From assembly GCA_964625745.1 (NCBI GenBank), contig CAZVCJ010000011.1:1-45468 (forward strand): 45,468 nucleotides of DNA, given 5' to 3'. The DNA is from CAZVCJ01 sp964625745. GTDB taxonomy: Bacteria > Chloroflexota > Anaerolineae > VGOG01. Shown here one piece after another: positions 14,768 through 21,548 of the stretch (within the stretch, counting starts at the first letter, position 1; each line of letters starts with the position of its first letter). The notes beneath the pieces are model-generated. The model did no database searches, had not been told where the DNA came from, and was given only the letters and a program-made list of their open reading frames with translations. The position numbers and the translations under genes were made by a program.

Positions 14768-15484
14768 CTATCTGCTGATGATCGTGCCCACTGGCTCGCC
14801 GAGGATGGCTCGCTCGATGCTCCTGGGTTCCCAGAGGTTGACGACGATGATGGGGAGGTCATTGTCCATGCATAGAGAGATAGCTGTGCTGTCCATAATC
14901 CTCACTCCCATGTTCAGGGCGTCAATGTAGGTCAGATGCTTCAGTTTCTTGGCTTGAGGATCGAGGTGAGGGTCGCTCTCGTAGACGGCGTCAACCTTGG
15001 TGGCTTTGATCAGAACCTCAGCGCCTATTTCCATAGATCTCAGGGCGGCCGCTGTGTCGGTGGTGAAAAAGGGGTTGCCTGTCCCAGCCCCCAGGATGAC
15101 TACTCGCCCTTTCGCCAGGTGACGGGTCGTCCGCAACCGAATATAAGGCTCTGCAAAGGCTCTCATCTCGACAGCCGTCTGCACCCGGGTGGTTATCCCG
15201 GCTCTCTCCAGAGCATCGTGGAGAGCCAGGGAGTTCATGACCGTGGCCAGCATCCCCATGTGGTCGGCTGTAGCTTGATCCATGCCATGGGCCAGGCCGT
15301 CCTTGCCCCGCCAGAGGTTGCCTGCTCCCATGACGATGGCTATCTCCACATCGTGATCTTTGACCCGGCGGATCTTGGCCGCCACCTCCTCGGCCCTTTC
15401 GGGATCAATGCCGTATCCTTCGGGGCCGGCCAAAGCTTCGCCGCCCAGTTTCAGCATGACCCGCCTGTATTTAACTTCGGACAT
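14768..15484 (-). CDS. pyrH: UMP kinase
   Basis: 238-residue hexameric bacterial uridylate kinase (UMP + ATP to UDP). Recognised from KLGGEALAG at the N-terminus, VMGAGNLWRG, the segment DQATADHMGMLATVMNSLAL, VILGAGTGNPFFTTDTAAALR, and the late YIDALNMGVRIMDSTAISLC. These are the amino-acid-kinase fold elements specific to bacterial PyrH. ATG 15484 follows GGGGAGGCCGGA. It lies 43 nt behind tsf in the canonical cluster. Confidence 0.97.
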   Translation of the reverse strand: MSEVKYRRVMLKLGGEALAGPEGYGIDPERAEEVAAKIRRVKDHDVEIAIVMGAGNLWRGKDGLAHGMDQATADHMGMLATVMNSLALHDALERAGITTRVQTAVEMRAFAEPYIRLRTTRHLAKGRVVILGAGTGNPFFTTDTAAALRSMEIGAEVLIKATKVDAVYESDPHLDPQAKKLKHLTYIDALNMGVRIMDSTAISLCMDNDLPIIVVNLWEPRSIERAILGEPVGTIISR

Positions 15485-15527
15485 TCCGGCCTCCCCAGAT
15501 CAGTTGGCTGGGTCGCCAGCTAACTCC

Positions 15528-16121
15528 CTAGTCGCCCAACTCGAACCTCGCAAACTGCCGCACCACGATATTCTCGCCCGTTTTGGAGATTGCCTGGGTT
15601 AGCACGTCCTGGACGGTCAGCTCATCATCCTTTATAAAGGGCTGTCTCATGAGACAAACTTCTTGGTAGTACTTCTGCAGCTTGCCTTCCACAATTCTCT
15701 CTATTATGCGCTCAGGTTTGCCCATATCCCTCGCCTGGGTTTGGTGAATTTCCTTTTCCCTCTCCAGTGCATCAGGAGGGATGTCCTCAGGGGCCAGATA
15801 GAGAGGTTTGGCGGCCACTATTTGCATTGCCAGATCGTGGGCCAGTTCCTTGAAGGCTTCAGTCCTGGCCACGAAATCGGTCTCGCAGTTCAACTCGACG
15901 AGGGCCCCGGCACGGCTGCCAGTGTGGATGTAGGCCTCGATCAGACCCTCCTCGGTCGCTCGGTCTGCTTTCTTGGCGACAGCAGCTAACCCCTTTTCTC
16001 GCAGATAGGTTTTCGCCTTCTCAAGATCCCCGCCGCTGGCCTCCAAAGCCTTCTTGCAATCCAGTACTCCGGCCGCCGTCGCCTCGCGCAGCTCTTTTAT
16101 CATTGACGTTGTGATCTCCAA
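15528..16121 (-). CDS. tsf: Translation elongation factor Ts
   Basis: Nucleotide exchange factor for EF-Tu. 197 residues is the short single-core form, as in Thermus and Chloroflexota, rather than the ~280-residue E. coli form. The conserved N-terminal MIKELREATAAGVLDCKKAL, the ALVELNCETDFVART motif that contacts EF-Tu, and the C-terminal GENIVVRQFARFELG are all present. The frame opens with TTG at 16121 behind GAGGAGG at about 11 nt; ATG six codons in is an alternative. It is followed closely by pyrH and preceded by a ~170-bp gap containing a dispersed repeat, which may separate it from rpsB. Confidence 0.96.
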   Translation of the reverse strand: MEITTSMIKELREATAAGVLDCKKALEASGGDLEKAKTYLREKGLAAVAKKADRATEEGLIEAYIHTGSRAGALVELNCETDFVARTEAFKELAHDLAMQIVAAKPLYLAPEDIPPDALEREKEIHQTQARDMGKPERIIERIVEGKLQKYYQEVCLMRQPFIKDDELTVQDVLTQAISKTGENIVVRQFARFELGD

Positions 16122-16162
16122 TTGAATCTTTGCCTCCTCGATAGGTTGATGTTGATTTTTGG

Positions 16163-16290
16163 AGAAACCAGGTTTTTCCCTACTTGAATGGGCAGACTGT
16201 TGCTTCTGGGATTCCTCACGGTTTGAGAAGTCCCATCTTCTCAGCTAAAAAACCCTTCGGGCTGAGCCTCAGGACGAAGCCTGGTTTCTG
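16163..16290. repeat. Dispersed element with AGAAACCAGGTTTTT ends, copy 2, with a nested insertion
   Basis: Begins AGAAACCAGGTTTTT (16163-16177) and ends CCTGGTTTCT (16280-16289); the interior aligns with 11958-12053. Just inside its right end, a REP-like palindrome (16253-16279) interrupts the element, breaking ...CTAAAAAAC / CTGGTTTCT. This shows that the small palindrome moved in after the larger element. Confidence 0.75.
16253..16279. repeat. REP-like palindrome nested in a larger repeat
   Basis: CCCTTCGGGCTGAGCCTCAG followed by GACGAAG, absent from the matching place in the sister repeat at 11958-12053. Confidence 0.7.
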
Positions 16291-16292
16291 AT

Positions 16293-17138
16293 CTAATCTT
16301 CTTCGCTGCCTATTTCCTCTTCGAAAGCCTCCGTGGGCTCCTCTCCCTCGAACTCGAGTTCGCCTGACTTGAGCTTAGCCAGGGTAGCGGCGCCCAGGTA
16401 TTTCTCTTCATCGAGCTCCATCTCTAGCTCTTCATCCTCGGGTATGAGGGAGGCTCGCAAGTTCTGCCCCTCGATGACAGCGTCGGCGATTTTAGTGGTG
16501 ATGAGTTTCAGGGCTCGGATGGCGTCGTCGTTGGCGGGAATGATGTAGTCAATAGGATCCGGGTCACAGTTAGTGTCCACCATGGCTACAATTGGTATGT
16601 CGAGCTTGTTGGCCTCTTTCACCGCGGTGGCTTCGCGCCGCACATCGGTGATGAAGAGCATGTCGGGCAGGCGTCGCATGTCCTTGATGCCACTTAAGCG
16701 CCGATTCAGCTTGGCAATCTCTTGCTCTAGTTGCAGGGCTTCCTTCTTGAGAAGTCGCTCGAAATCCCCTCGTTCCTGGCGATCCTCCAGGTTCAACAAG
16801 TAATCTATTCGTTGGCGTATGGTGCGCCAATTGGTCAAGGTTCCCCCCAGCCAGCGCTGGTTGACGTATGGCATGCCACATCTCTGTGCCTGTTCGGCGA
16901 GGCTCTCCTGGACTTGCCTTTTGGTACCTACGAAGAGGACAATGCCGTCTTCACTTACAATGTTCCTGACCACATCGTATGCCTTATCCAGGGCGGCCAT
17001 GGTCTGCTGCAGGTCAATGATGTGGATGCCGTTGCGCTCAGTGTAGATGAAGGATTTCATCTTCGGGTTCCAACGCTTTGTGCGATGGCCGAAATGCACC
17101 CCCGTCTCCAATAGCGCCTTCATAGAAACTACTCCCAC
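16293..17138 (-). CDS. rpsB: 30S ribosomal protein S2
   Basis: 281 residues. Core S2 features: MKALLETGVHFGHRTKRWNPKM, FIYTERNGIHIIDLQQT, VLFVGTKRQVQES, the RWLGGTLTNWRTI motif, and PDMLFITDVRREATAVKEA. I choose GTG 17138 because AAGGAGG sits 9 nt upstream; a longer frame to 17240 adds 34 residues with no homology and no ribosome site. The C-terminus has an acidic tail (EDEELEMELDEEKYLG...EEIGSEED) of the kind found in several deep-branching phyla. It heads the rpsB-tsf cluster under a clear promoter, with a ~125-nt leader that could host the S2 autoregulation known in other bacteria (not demonstrable here). Confidence 0.96.
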   Translation of the reverse strand: MGVVSMKALLETGVHFGHRTKRWNPKMKSFIYTERNGIHIIDLQQTMAALDKAYDVVRNIVSEDGIVLFVGTKRQVQESLAEQAQRCGMPYVNQRWLGGTLTNWRTIRQRIDYLLNLEDRQERGDFERLLKKEALQLEQEIAKLNRRLSGIKDMRRLPDMLFITDVRREATAVKEANKLDIPIVAMVDTNCDPDPIDYIIPANDDAIRALKLITTKIADAVIEGQNLRASLIPEDEELEMELDEEKYLGAATLAKLKSGELEFEGEEPTEAFEEEIGSEED

Positions 17139-17271
17139 TTTTTCTTTCCTCCTTATTACGTTTTTGTCTTCCGCCCTTTTCATCCTGGCGAGGGGCCTGT
17201 CTAGCCGCCGTATGCTAACTGGCACGTTCTCGTCAGTCAAAGGGCGTGCTTAATTGGGTAGTCCGGGTAAG

Positions 17272-17300
17272 AGTATAGCACATACTTGTATATCAGGCAA
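17272..17300 (-). promoter_or_regulatory. Sigma70 promoter for rpsB
   Basis: Minus strand: -35 TTGCCT (17295-17300), 17-bp spacer, -10 TATACT (17272-17277). It is divergent from and back-to-back with the plus-strand promoter at 17310-17338, with nine bases between the -35 boxes. Confidence 0.82.
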
Positions 17301-17309
17301 GTCGGCGGT

Positions 17310-17338
17310 TTGAGGTTTTGACCTGTTTGTGCTATACT
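17310..17338 (+). promoter_or_regulatory. Sigma70-type promoter for the Trm112-like gene
   Basis: -35 TTGAGG (17310-17315), 17 bp, -10 TATACT (17333-17338). It is about 30 nt upstream of the start codon. Confidence 0.65.
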
Positions 17339-17372
17339 ATTTTGAGACATTGAAATCGAGGAGGAACATGAG

Positions 17373-17585
17373 ATGGTGAGCCAAGATCTGTTGGACATCC
17401 TGCGTTGTCCCGCCTGCGTGCGAAATGGCCCTGACGCTGGCCTCCTGGACTTTATTGAGGAGCAATGGCTGGTCTGCCAGGATTGTGACCGCAAGTACCC
17501 CGTCCGCGATGACATCCCGGTGATGCTCATTGATGAAGGGGACAAGTATCGGGATGTGTCTATAGAGGAGTTAGGGGAGCCATAG
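17373..17585 (+). CDS. Trm112/YcaR-family small zinc-ribbon-like protein
   Basis: 70 residues. CPAC at Cys12/Cys15 and CQDC near residues 35-38 form a four-cysteine knuckle, flanked by the family-typical LLDILRCP and KYPVRDDIPVMLIDEG. Trm112-family proteins are short cytoplasmic partners that stabilise methyltransferases in eukaryotes and archaea; the bacterial role is unclear. ATG 17373 is preceded by GAGGAGGAACATGAG. It is a lone gene with its own divergent promoter, and its 3' end lies 15 bp from the convergent amidase gene. Confidence 0.88.
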   Translation: MVSQDLLDILRCPACVRNGPDAGLLDFIEEQWLVCQDCDRKYPVRDDIPVMLIDEGDKYRDVSIEELGEP

Positions 17586-17599
17586 TCGGGGCCTGAAGC

Positions 17600-18343
17600 T
17601 CAGTCCGATTCGGTTTCCAGGAAACAGACGATACCATTGGCGATGCCCTGGGCCACTTTGTCTTGTTGGTCCAGAAGGACCTGCCGGTCAGCGGCCATGA
17701 AGCCGGTCTCGATAATCGCCGCCGGGGTCTGAGGAGCGATCTCGTAGAAAGCATGGTACTCAGTCATGTCATAGGTTATGCTATGCGCGTGGAACGGTAG
17801 CCCTGTGGCCTCTTGATACTCCTCTCGCAGGCATTTCACCAGGCGATCCTCCTCCTCAGGCAAAGCACTGTGGAGTACACTGGCTACTTTGAACCCACTG
17901 GCCTCGGGTATATTGCAGGAATCTGCGTGGATGGAGACCAGGGTATCAGCCATATAGCCCTCCAGTGCCGCATCGAACTCCTCCAGCAGATCCACTGCGT
18001 AGCCCTGGTCTTCCAGCAGGGCCTTCACCGACTGGGCGATGGCCAGGTTGATCTCCACCTCCGTCAGGCCATCGGGGCAGACGGCCCCCGAATCGTATCC
18101 CCAGTGCCCGGCGACCAGGCCGACCTTTTTGGGAGGCTTGGTGGGAGTCGGCGAGGGAGGGACCCTGGTGGCAGTGGGAGTTACCGTCGGGGTGAGTGTG
18201 GCGGCGACGGGTGTAGACCTGTCGGATCTGCTCTCAGGCGCCCACAAGGCGTGCAGGATCAGATAGGCGATGGTGAAAGCGATGGCGACCATCACCGCTA
18301 CCAATATCCTTTGGGCTACTTCCAACGCTCCCCTTCTCACCAA
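17600..18343 (-). CDS. N-acetylmuramoyl-L-alanine amidase, Amidase_3 type, membrane anchored
   Basis: Zinc amidase of the AmiA/AmiC/CwlM catalytic family. Zinc and catalytic residues are visible in VAGHWGYDSG, TEVEINLA, VSIHADS and the late IIETGFM. It has an N-terminal membrane anchor (VAQRILVAVMVAIAFTIAYL) and a Thr/Pro linker before the catalytic domain. It probably remodels peptidoglycan outside the cell. The start is uncertain: the open frame reaches TTG 18499, and an ATG lies at 18400. However, a good promoter (-35 18419-18424, -10 18396-18401) overlaps that ATG, so I prefer TTG 18343, 10 nt after GGAGG. That gives a compact 247-residue anchored protein. It is divergent from the selenium operon. 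Confidence 0.85.
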   Translation of the reverse strand: MVRRGALEVAQRILVAVMVAIAFTIAYLILHALWAPESRSDRSTPVAATLTPTVTPTATRVPPSPTPTKPPKKVGLVAGHWGYDSGAVCPDGLTEVEINLAIAQSVKALLEDQGYAVDLLEEFDAALEGYMADTLVSIHADSCNIPEASGFKVASVLHSALPEEEDRLVKCLREEYQEATGLPFHAHSITYDMTEYHAFYEIAPQTPAAIIETGFMAADRQVLLDQQDKVAQGIANGIVCFLETESD

Positions 18344-18395
18344 TTCCCTGAGTCCTCCCCGATATGTGCGTCTTCCAGGCAGCGGGCTTCGTTCA

Positions 18396-18424
18396 ATCAT
18401 ACCTCTGATTTTCAATTTAGTCAA
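18396..18424 (-). promoter_or_regulatory. Sigma70 promoter for the Amidase_3 gene
   Basis: Minus strand: -35 TTGACT (18419-18424), 17 bp, -10 TATGAT (18396-18401). Its -10 overlaps the first ATG of the open frame, arguing for a downstream translation start. Confidence 0.7.
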
Positions 18425-18455
18425 TTTCTGCTGATGGCTAGCGCGCCTTGCCGGG

Positions 18456-18484
18456 TTGCGCTTATCAGGCTTTTGTGGTAAACT
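18456..18484 (+). promoter_or_regulatory. Sigma70-type promoter of the selenium operon
   Basis: -35 TTGCGC (18456-18461), 17-bp spacer, -10 TAAACT (18479-18484). This predicts a transcript start near 18491, only a few bases before the AAAGGAGG ribosome site (18498-18505) of the leader ORF. Confidence 0.75.
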
Positions 18485-18516
18485 TGTCCGTGTTTGCAAA
18501 GGAGGTTACAGGAGTT

Positions 18517-18546
18517 ATGAGCATGTTGCATCACCGCCGCACCTGA
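18517..18546 (+). CDS. Leader ORF ending at (or containing) a UGA, MSMLHHRRT
   Basis: ATG 18517 (or ATG 18523, which has GGAG eight bases upstream) encodes MSMLHHRRT followed by UGA at 18544-18546. If the UGA is decoded as selenocysteine, the frame continues 33 more codons to a second UGA at 18646-18648, just past the hairpin at 18623-18645, giving a 43-residue peptide. The continuation is Gly/Pro/Trp-rich and does not look like a functional protein, so the act of translation is the likely purpose. Confidence 0.5.
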   Translation: MSMLHHRRT

Positions 18547-18552
18547 GTGGTA

Positions 18553-18581
18553 GCCTGGGGCGCCGGTTGGCGTCCACAGGC
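18553..18581 (+). promoter_or_regulatory. SECIS-like hairpin 6 nt after the leader UGA
   Basis: Stem GCCTG (18553-18557) with CAGGC (18577-18581), a bulged A (18576), then GGGCGCC (18558-18564) with GGCGTCC (18569-18575). The apical loop is GGTT (18565-18568). Exactly 18 nt separate the UGA from the loop, the geometry and GGU loop of the E. coli fdhF SECIS as I recall it. Twelve pairs, one of them G-U. Confidence 0.62.
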
Positions 18582-18680
18582 CCATTTGCATACGCCAGGG
18601 GCTTCGGCAAGGCTTAGCCCAGGGGGCGGTGATGTGACCGCGCCCTGAGCCTGGACGTGGTGTCCCTCCTGGGGCAACTG

Positions 18681-18713
18681 CCGCCGCTGGTGTATGCCGG
18701 CGGCGGTTTTTTT
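18681..18713 (+). terminator. Intrinsic terminator in the yedE leader
   Basis: CCGCCGCTGG (18681-18690) pairs with CCGGCGGCGG (18697-18706) around loop TGTATG, followed by seven T. It lies between promoter and yedE, so it must be conditionally bypassed. Confidence 0.9.
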
Positions 18714-18719
18714 GTTGCC

Positions 18720-18743
18720 CACACTCCGGTCTTCGGACCGTGT
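18720..18743 (+). promoter_or_regulatory. UUCG-capped hairpin upstream of the yedE ribosome site
   Basis: CGGTC-TTCG-GACCG with flanking CACA/TGTG arms, between the leader terminator and the AGGAGG of yedE. It has no T-run and may protect the processed or read-through mRNA. Confidence 0.6.
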
Positions 18744-18771
18744 GGAGATTATACTACAGGAGGTTTATACC

Positions 18772-19878
18772 ATGTCCGAAAAAATTACCCGCTTCTTTGC
18801 CTCGCGCTGGGGCATCGTCCTGGCCGGAGTCGCCATCGGCGTCCTGGCCCCGCTCCTGCAGAAGGTCGGCAATCCACCCAACATGGGCATCTGCGTGGCC
18901 TGCTTCGAGCGGGACATCGCCGGGGCGCTGGGACTCCACCGCGCTGCTGTCGTCCAGTACATCAGGCCGGAGATCATCGCCTTCGTGCTGGGCGCGACCA
19001 TCGCAGCGCTCCTCTTCCGCGAGTTCAAGCCCCGTGCTGGCTCCGTCCCCATTGTCCGCTTCGTCCTGGGGGTGTTCGCCATGATCGGCTCGCTGGCCTT
19101 TCTGGGCTGCCCCTGGCGGGCACTCCTCCGACTGGCCGGCGGCGACCTGAATGCCATCCTGGGCCTGGCGGGGCTGGTCACCGGCGTCACCATCGGTGTC
19201 CAATTCCTCAAGGCCGGCTACAACCTGGGCCGCTCCTACAAGACGTATCCCGTCGTTGGCTGGATCATGCCGGTCATCATGATCGGCTTACTCTTGCTGC
19301 GCATCTTCCGGCCGCAGTTCAGTGAGGGTGGCCCCATTTTCTTCAGCGAGAAAGGCCCCGGCTCACTCTATGCTCCCCTGCTCATCTCCCTGGGCGCGGG
19401 CCTGGTCATCGGCTTCCTGGCCCAGCGCACCCGCTTCTGCACCATGGGCTCCATCCGAGACGTGATTCTGATGGGCGACAACCATCTCATCAGCGGCATC
19501 GGCGCACTGCTGGTGGTGGCGTTCATCACCAACCTAATCCTGGGGCAAGTGAGCTTTGGCTTCTTCGGCCAGCCGGTGGCTCACAGCAGCCACCTGTGGA
19601 ACTTCCTGGGGATGGTGTTGGCGGGGCTGGCCTTCGCCCTGGCGGGGGGCTGCCCCGGCCGGCAACTGTTCCTCTCCGGCGAAGGAGATGGCGACGCGGG
19701 TGTCTTCGTTCTGGGGATGATCGTTGGCGCTGGCTTCGCCCACAACTTCGCGCTGGCCGGTACACCCGATAGTGTTGCGAACGGCACTGTAGGCGGCATC
19801 TCGCCCTACGGGATGGCTGCTGTGATCCTGGGGCTGGTGGTCTGCCTGGTCATCGGCTTCAGTATGCGCGAGAAGTGA
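18772..19878 (+). CDS. yedE: Selenium metabolism membrane protein, YedE/YeeE (FdhT) family
   Basis: 368-residue polytopic membrane protein of the YeeE/YedE sulfur-transport superfamily, about ten hydrophobic segments in two halves. Its selenium-type N-terminal signature (NMGICVACFERDIAGALGLH, with Cys41 and Cys44) resembles the YedE proteins that co-occur with TusA, YedF and SelD. The second half has the parallel TRFCTMGSIRD motif with another cysteine. It is proposed to import or relay a selenium or sulfur species; direct transport is not shown here. ATG 18772 follows ACAGGAGGTTTATACC. It is the first gene of the operon and sits behind an attenuator-like leader, so uptake appears to be the controlled step. 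Confidence 0.9.
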   Translation: MSEKITRFFASRWGIVLAGVAIGVLAPLLQKVGNPPNMGICVACFERDIAGALGLHRAAVVQYIRPEIIAFVLGATIAALLFREFKPRAGSVPIVRFVLGVFAMIGSLAFLGCPWRALLRLAGGDLNAILGLAGLVTGVTIGVQFLKAGYNLGRSYKTYPVVGWIMPVIMIGLLLLRIFRPQFSEGGPIFFSEKGPGSLYAPLLISLGAGLVIGFLAQRTRFCTMGSIRDVILMGDNHLISGIGALLVVAFITNLILGQVSFGFFGQPVAHSSHLWNFLGMVLAGLAFALAGGCPGRQLFLSGEGDGDAGVFVLGMIVGAGFAHNFALAGTPDSVANGTVGGISPYGMAAVILGLVVCLVIGFSMREK

Positions 19879-19898
19879 AAATACGGAGGTATGACATA

Positions 19899-20108
19899 AT
19901 GACTACAACAGTAGACGCTCGTGGTTTTTCCTGCCCGCAGCCGGTCATCATGACCCGGAAGGCTATCCAGGCGGGCGAGTTCCCCATCGAGGTGCTGGTG
20001 GAGACCGTCACCTCGCGCGAGAACGTGCGGCGCGCGTCTGAGAAACTCGGTTGCCAGGTCGAAGCCGAGGAGATGGGGGATGAGTTTAAGTTGACCATCA
20101 CGAAATGA
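19899..20108 (+). CDS. TusA/SirA-like sulfurtransferase (selenium/sulfur carrier)
   Basis: 69-residue TusA-family protein. The active-site motif is DARGFSCPQPVIMTRKAI with one reactive Cys, and the C-terminus is the family's QVEAEEMGDEFKLTITK. Such proteins carry persulfide sulfur (or selenium) on the cysteine. I start at ATG 19899, nine bases after GGAGG, instead of the longer frame from 19875. It lies 20 bp after yedE and before the desulfurase, an arrangement consistent with receiving Se/S from the membrane protein or the desulfurase. Confidence 0.9.
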   Translation: MTTTVDARGFSCPQPVIMTRKAIQAGEFPIEVLVETVTSRENVRRASEKLGCQVEAEEMGDEFKLTITK

Positions 20109-20160
20109 CATCCGCAGGTGCCGGCCACTTGCCAAGTGCCCGGCACCTCTGGAGGTAAAG

Positions 20161-21312
20161 ATGATTTATTTTGACAACGCCGCGACCTCCTGGCCCAAGC
20201 CGCCAGGCGTGGCCAAGGCGATGGTGCACTTCTTGAACGACGTGGGTGCCAATCCGGGTCGCTCCGCCCATCGCCTCGCGGTGGAGTCCGGACGCATCGT
20301 CTACAACGCCCGGGAGGCCGTGGCTGAGTTGTTCAATGCGCCCAATCCGCTGCGGGTGGTCTTCGGCTCCAATGCGACCGAGGCCCTCAACCTGGCCCTG
20401 TGCGGCCTCCTGCGTCCCGGCGACCATGTCATCACCACCAGCATGGAGCACAACTCGGTGATGCGCCCCCTGCGCGCACTGGAGCAGCAGGGCGTGGAGG
20501 TGACGGTAGTGCGGTGCTCGCCGGAGGGGTTTCTCGACCCTGCCGATGTGGAAGCGGCGGTGCTACCCGACACGGCGATGATCACCCTCAACCACGCCTC
20601 CAACGTGGTGGGCACCATCCTCCCTATTGCCGAGACAGGCGAAATCGCCCGCCGCCACGGCCTGCTCCTCCTGGTTGATGCCGCGCAGACGGCAGGAGCC
20701 TATCCCATTGACGTGGAAACTGACAAAATTGATCTCCTGGCCTTCACCGGCCACAAGTCACTCTGCGGGCCGATGGGTACAGGGGGGCTGGTCATCGGCG
20801 AGCGGGTAGACGAGAAGCGGATGGAGCTGCCCAAGCGGGGCGGCACGGGCAGCCGCTCGGAGCACGAGGAGCAACCCGACTTCCTGCCCGACATGTGCGA
20901 GAGCGGCACGCCCAACGCGGTGGGCCTGGCGGGACTGGAGGCCGGCCTGCAATGGGTGCTGGAGCAAGGCGTGGAGACCATCCGCGCCCACGAGGTGGAA
21001 CTGACCCAGCGGCTGATAGACGGACTAGGAGACATTCCCGGCTTGGCCGTCTACGGCGGGCTGGATGCGACCCGTCAGACAGCTACCGTCTCCTTCAACA
21101 TCACCGGGATGGAGCCTTCGGAAGTGGGGCTGCGTTTAGACGAAGAATACGGCATCCTATGCCGTGTGGGGCTACACTGCGCGCCTGCGGCACACAAGAC
21201 CATCGGCACGTTCCCGGTGGGCACGGTGCGCTTCGGGCTGGGGGTCTTCAACACGCTGGAGGAAGTGGACATCGCCGTGTCCGCCGCGGATGAACTTGCC
21301 CGGGAGGCATGA
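20161..21312 (+). CDS. Cysteine desulfurase-family class-V aminotransferase
   Basis: 383-residue PLP enzyme (IscS/SufS/NifS fold) that would release sulfur from cysteine or selenium from selenocysteine. The PLP lysine is Lys199 in LLAFTGHKSLCG; the catalytic cysteine is most likely Cys340 in RVGLHCAPAAHKTIG, aligned with the SufS-type RxGxHC motif. The N-terminal IYFDNAATSWPKP is characteristic of the subfamily often found with selenium genes (TIGR01977-type). Selenophosphate synthase needs reduced selenide, so a desulfurase/selenocysteine lyase here makes sense as donor. It is separated from the TusA gene by 52 bp and its stop overlaps the next start. Confidence 0.93.
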   Translation: MIYFDNAATSWPKPPGVAKAMVHFLNDVGANPGRSAHRLAVESGRIVYNAREAVAELFNAPNPLRVVFGSNATEALNLALCGLLRPGDHVITTSMEHNSVMRPLRALEQQGVEVTVVRCSPEGFLDPADVEAAVLPDTAMITLNHASNVVGTILPIAETGEIARRHGLLLLVDAAQTAGAYPIDVETDKIDLLAFTGHKSLCGPMGTGGLVIGERVDEKRMELPKRGGTGSRSEHEEQPDFLPDMCESGTPNAVGLAGLEAGLQWVLEQGVETIRAHEVELTQRLIDGLGDIPGLAVYGGLDATRQTATVSFNITGMEPSEVGLRLDEEYGILCRVGLHCAPAAHKTIGTFPVGTVRFGLGVFNTLEEVDIAVSAADELAREA

Positions 21313-21539
21313 TGACCAGTAACCAGTATGCCGTCATCTTGGTCTACTCTACCAGCCACGCCTTGCGGGCGGAGAAGGTTCTGGCGGAGGTGGGGATTTC
21401 CTGTAAGTTGATTCCCGTCCCGCGCCACCTCAGCTCCGACTGCGGGGTGTGCGTCCGAATACAACGGGCCGACCAGGAGACGGCGCTGGAGTCACTGGAA
21501 GCGGCTCGGGTTGAGATAGAGGGGATTCACGAAATCTAA
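21309..21539 (+). CDS. DUF3343 putative selenium/sulfur carrier protein
   Basis: 76 residues; ATGATG start overlapping the TGA of the desulfurase gene. The pattern YAVILVYSTSHALRAEKVL...CKLIPVPRHLSSDCGVCVRI is the small DUF3343 family, whose CGxC-like pair of cysteines (Cys48 and Cys51 counting from the first Met) could carry persulfide or selenide. DUF3343 genes recur beside yedF and selD. Function is not established; carrier or adaptor is a guess from context. Confidence 0.85.
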   Translation: MMTSNQYAVILVYSTSHALRAEKVLAEVGISCKLIPVPRHLSSDCGVCVRIQRADQETALESLEAARVEIEGIHEI

Positions 21540-21548
21540 AGGAGAATC

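Larger units (their letters stand above)
18491..18713 (+). promoter_or_regulatory. Structured leader RNA with candidate selenocysteine-responsive attenuator
   Basis: The predicted leader runs from near 18491 to an intrinsic terminator at 18681-18713, upstream of yedE. It contains a short UGA-ended ORF (18517-18546), then a SECIS-like hairpin (18553-18581). Alternative pairings follow. The leader codons CATCACCGCC (18529-18538) are a perfect complement of GGCGGTGATG (18625-18634). They also overlap ACCGCCGC (18533-18540), complementary to the terminator 3' arm GCGGCGGT (18700-18707). A local hairpin at 18623-18645 (GGGGCGGT / ACCGC-G-CCC) competes with the first pairing. This is the logic of an attenuator. 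It matches no riboswitch class I can recall, and the selenium link is inferred from position and the UGA/hairpin geometry. Confidence 0.6.

Noticed and set aside
17139..17240. 34-residue N-terminal extension of S2
   Set aside because: A Shine-Dalgarno at the correct distance marks GTG 17138, and the extension has no similarity to S2.
17318..17338. TTGACC at 17318 as the -35 of the Trm112-like gene promoter
   Set aside because: Only 9 bp from the TATACT box; TTGAGG at 17310 gives the 17-bp spacing seen at other promoters here.
18491..18713. Known riboswitch class or tRNA-Sec in the yedE leader
   Set aside because: No TPP, cobalamin, SAM, Moco, glycine, fluoride or cyclic-di-GMP core motifs recognised, and no T-loop or CCA end of a tRNA.
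18517..19878. One continuous frame from the leader ORF through two UGA codons (18544, 18646) into yedE, suggesting a YedE with a long Sec-containing N-terminal extension
   Set aside because: The intervening residues are Gly/Pro/Trp-rich without homology, a terminator lies in between, and yedE has its own strong ribosome site; in-frame continuity over 85 codons with only UGA stops can occur by chance in GC-rich DNA.
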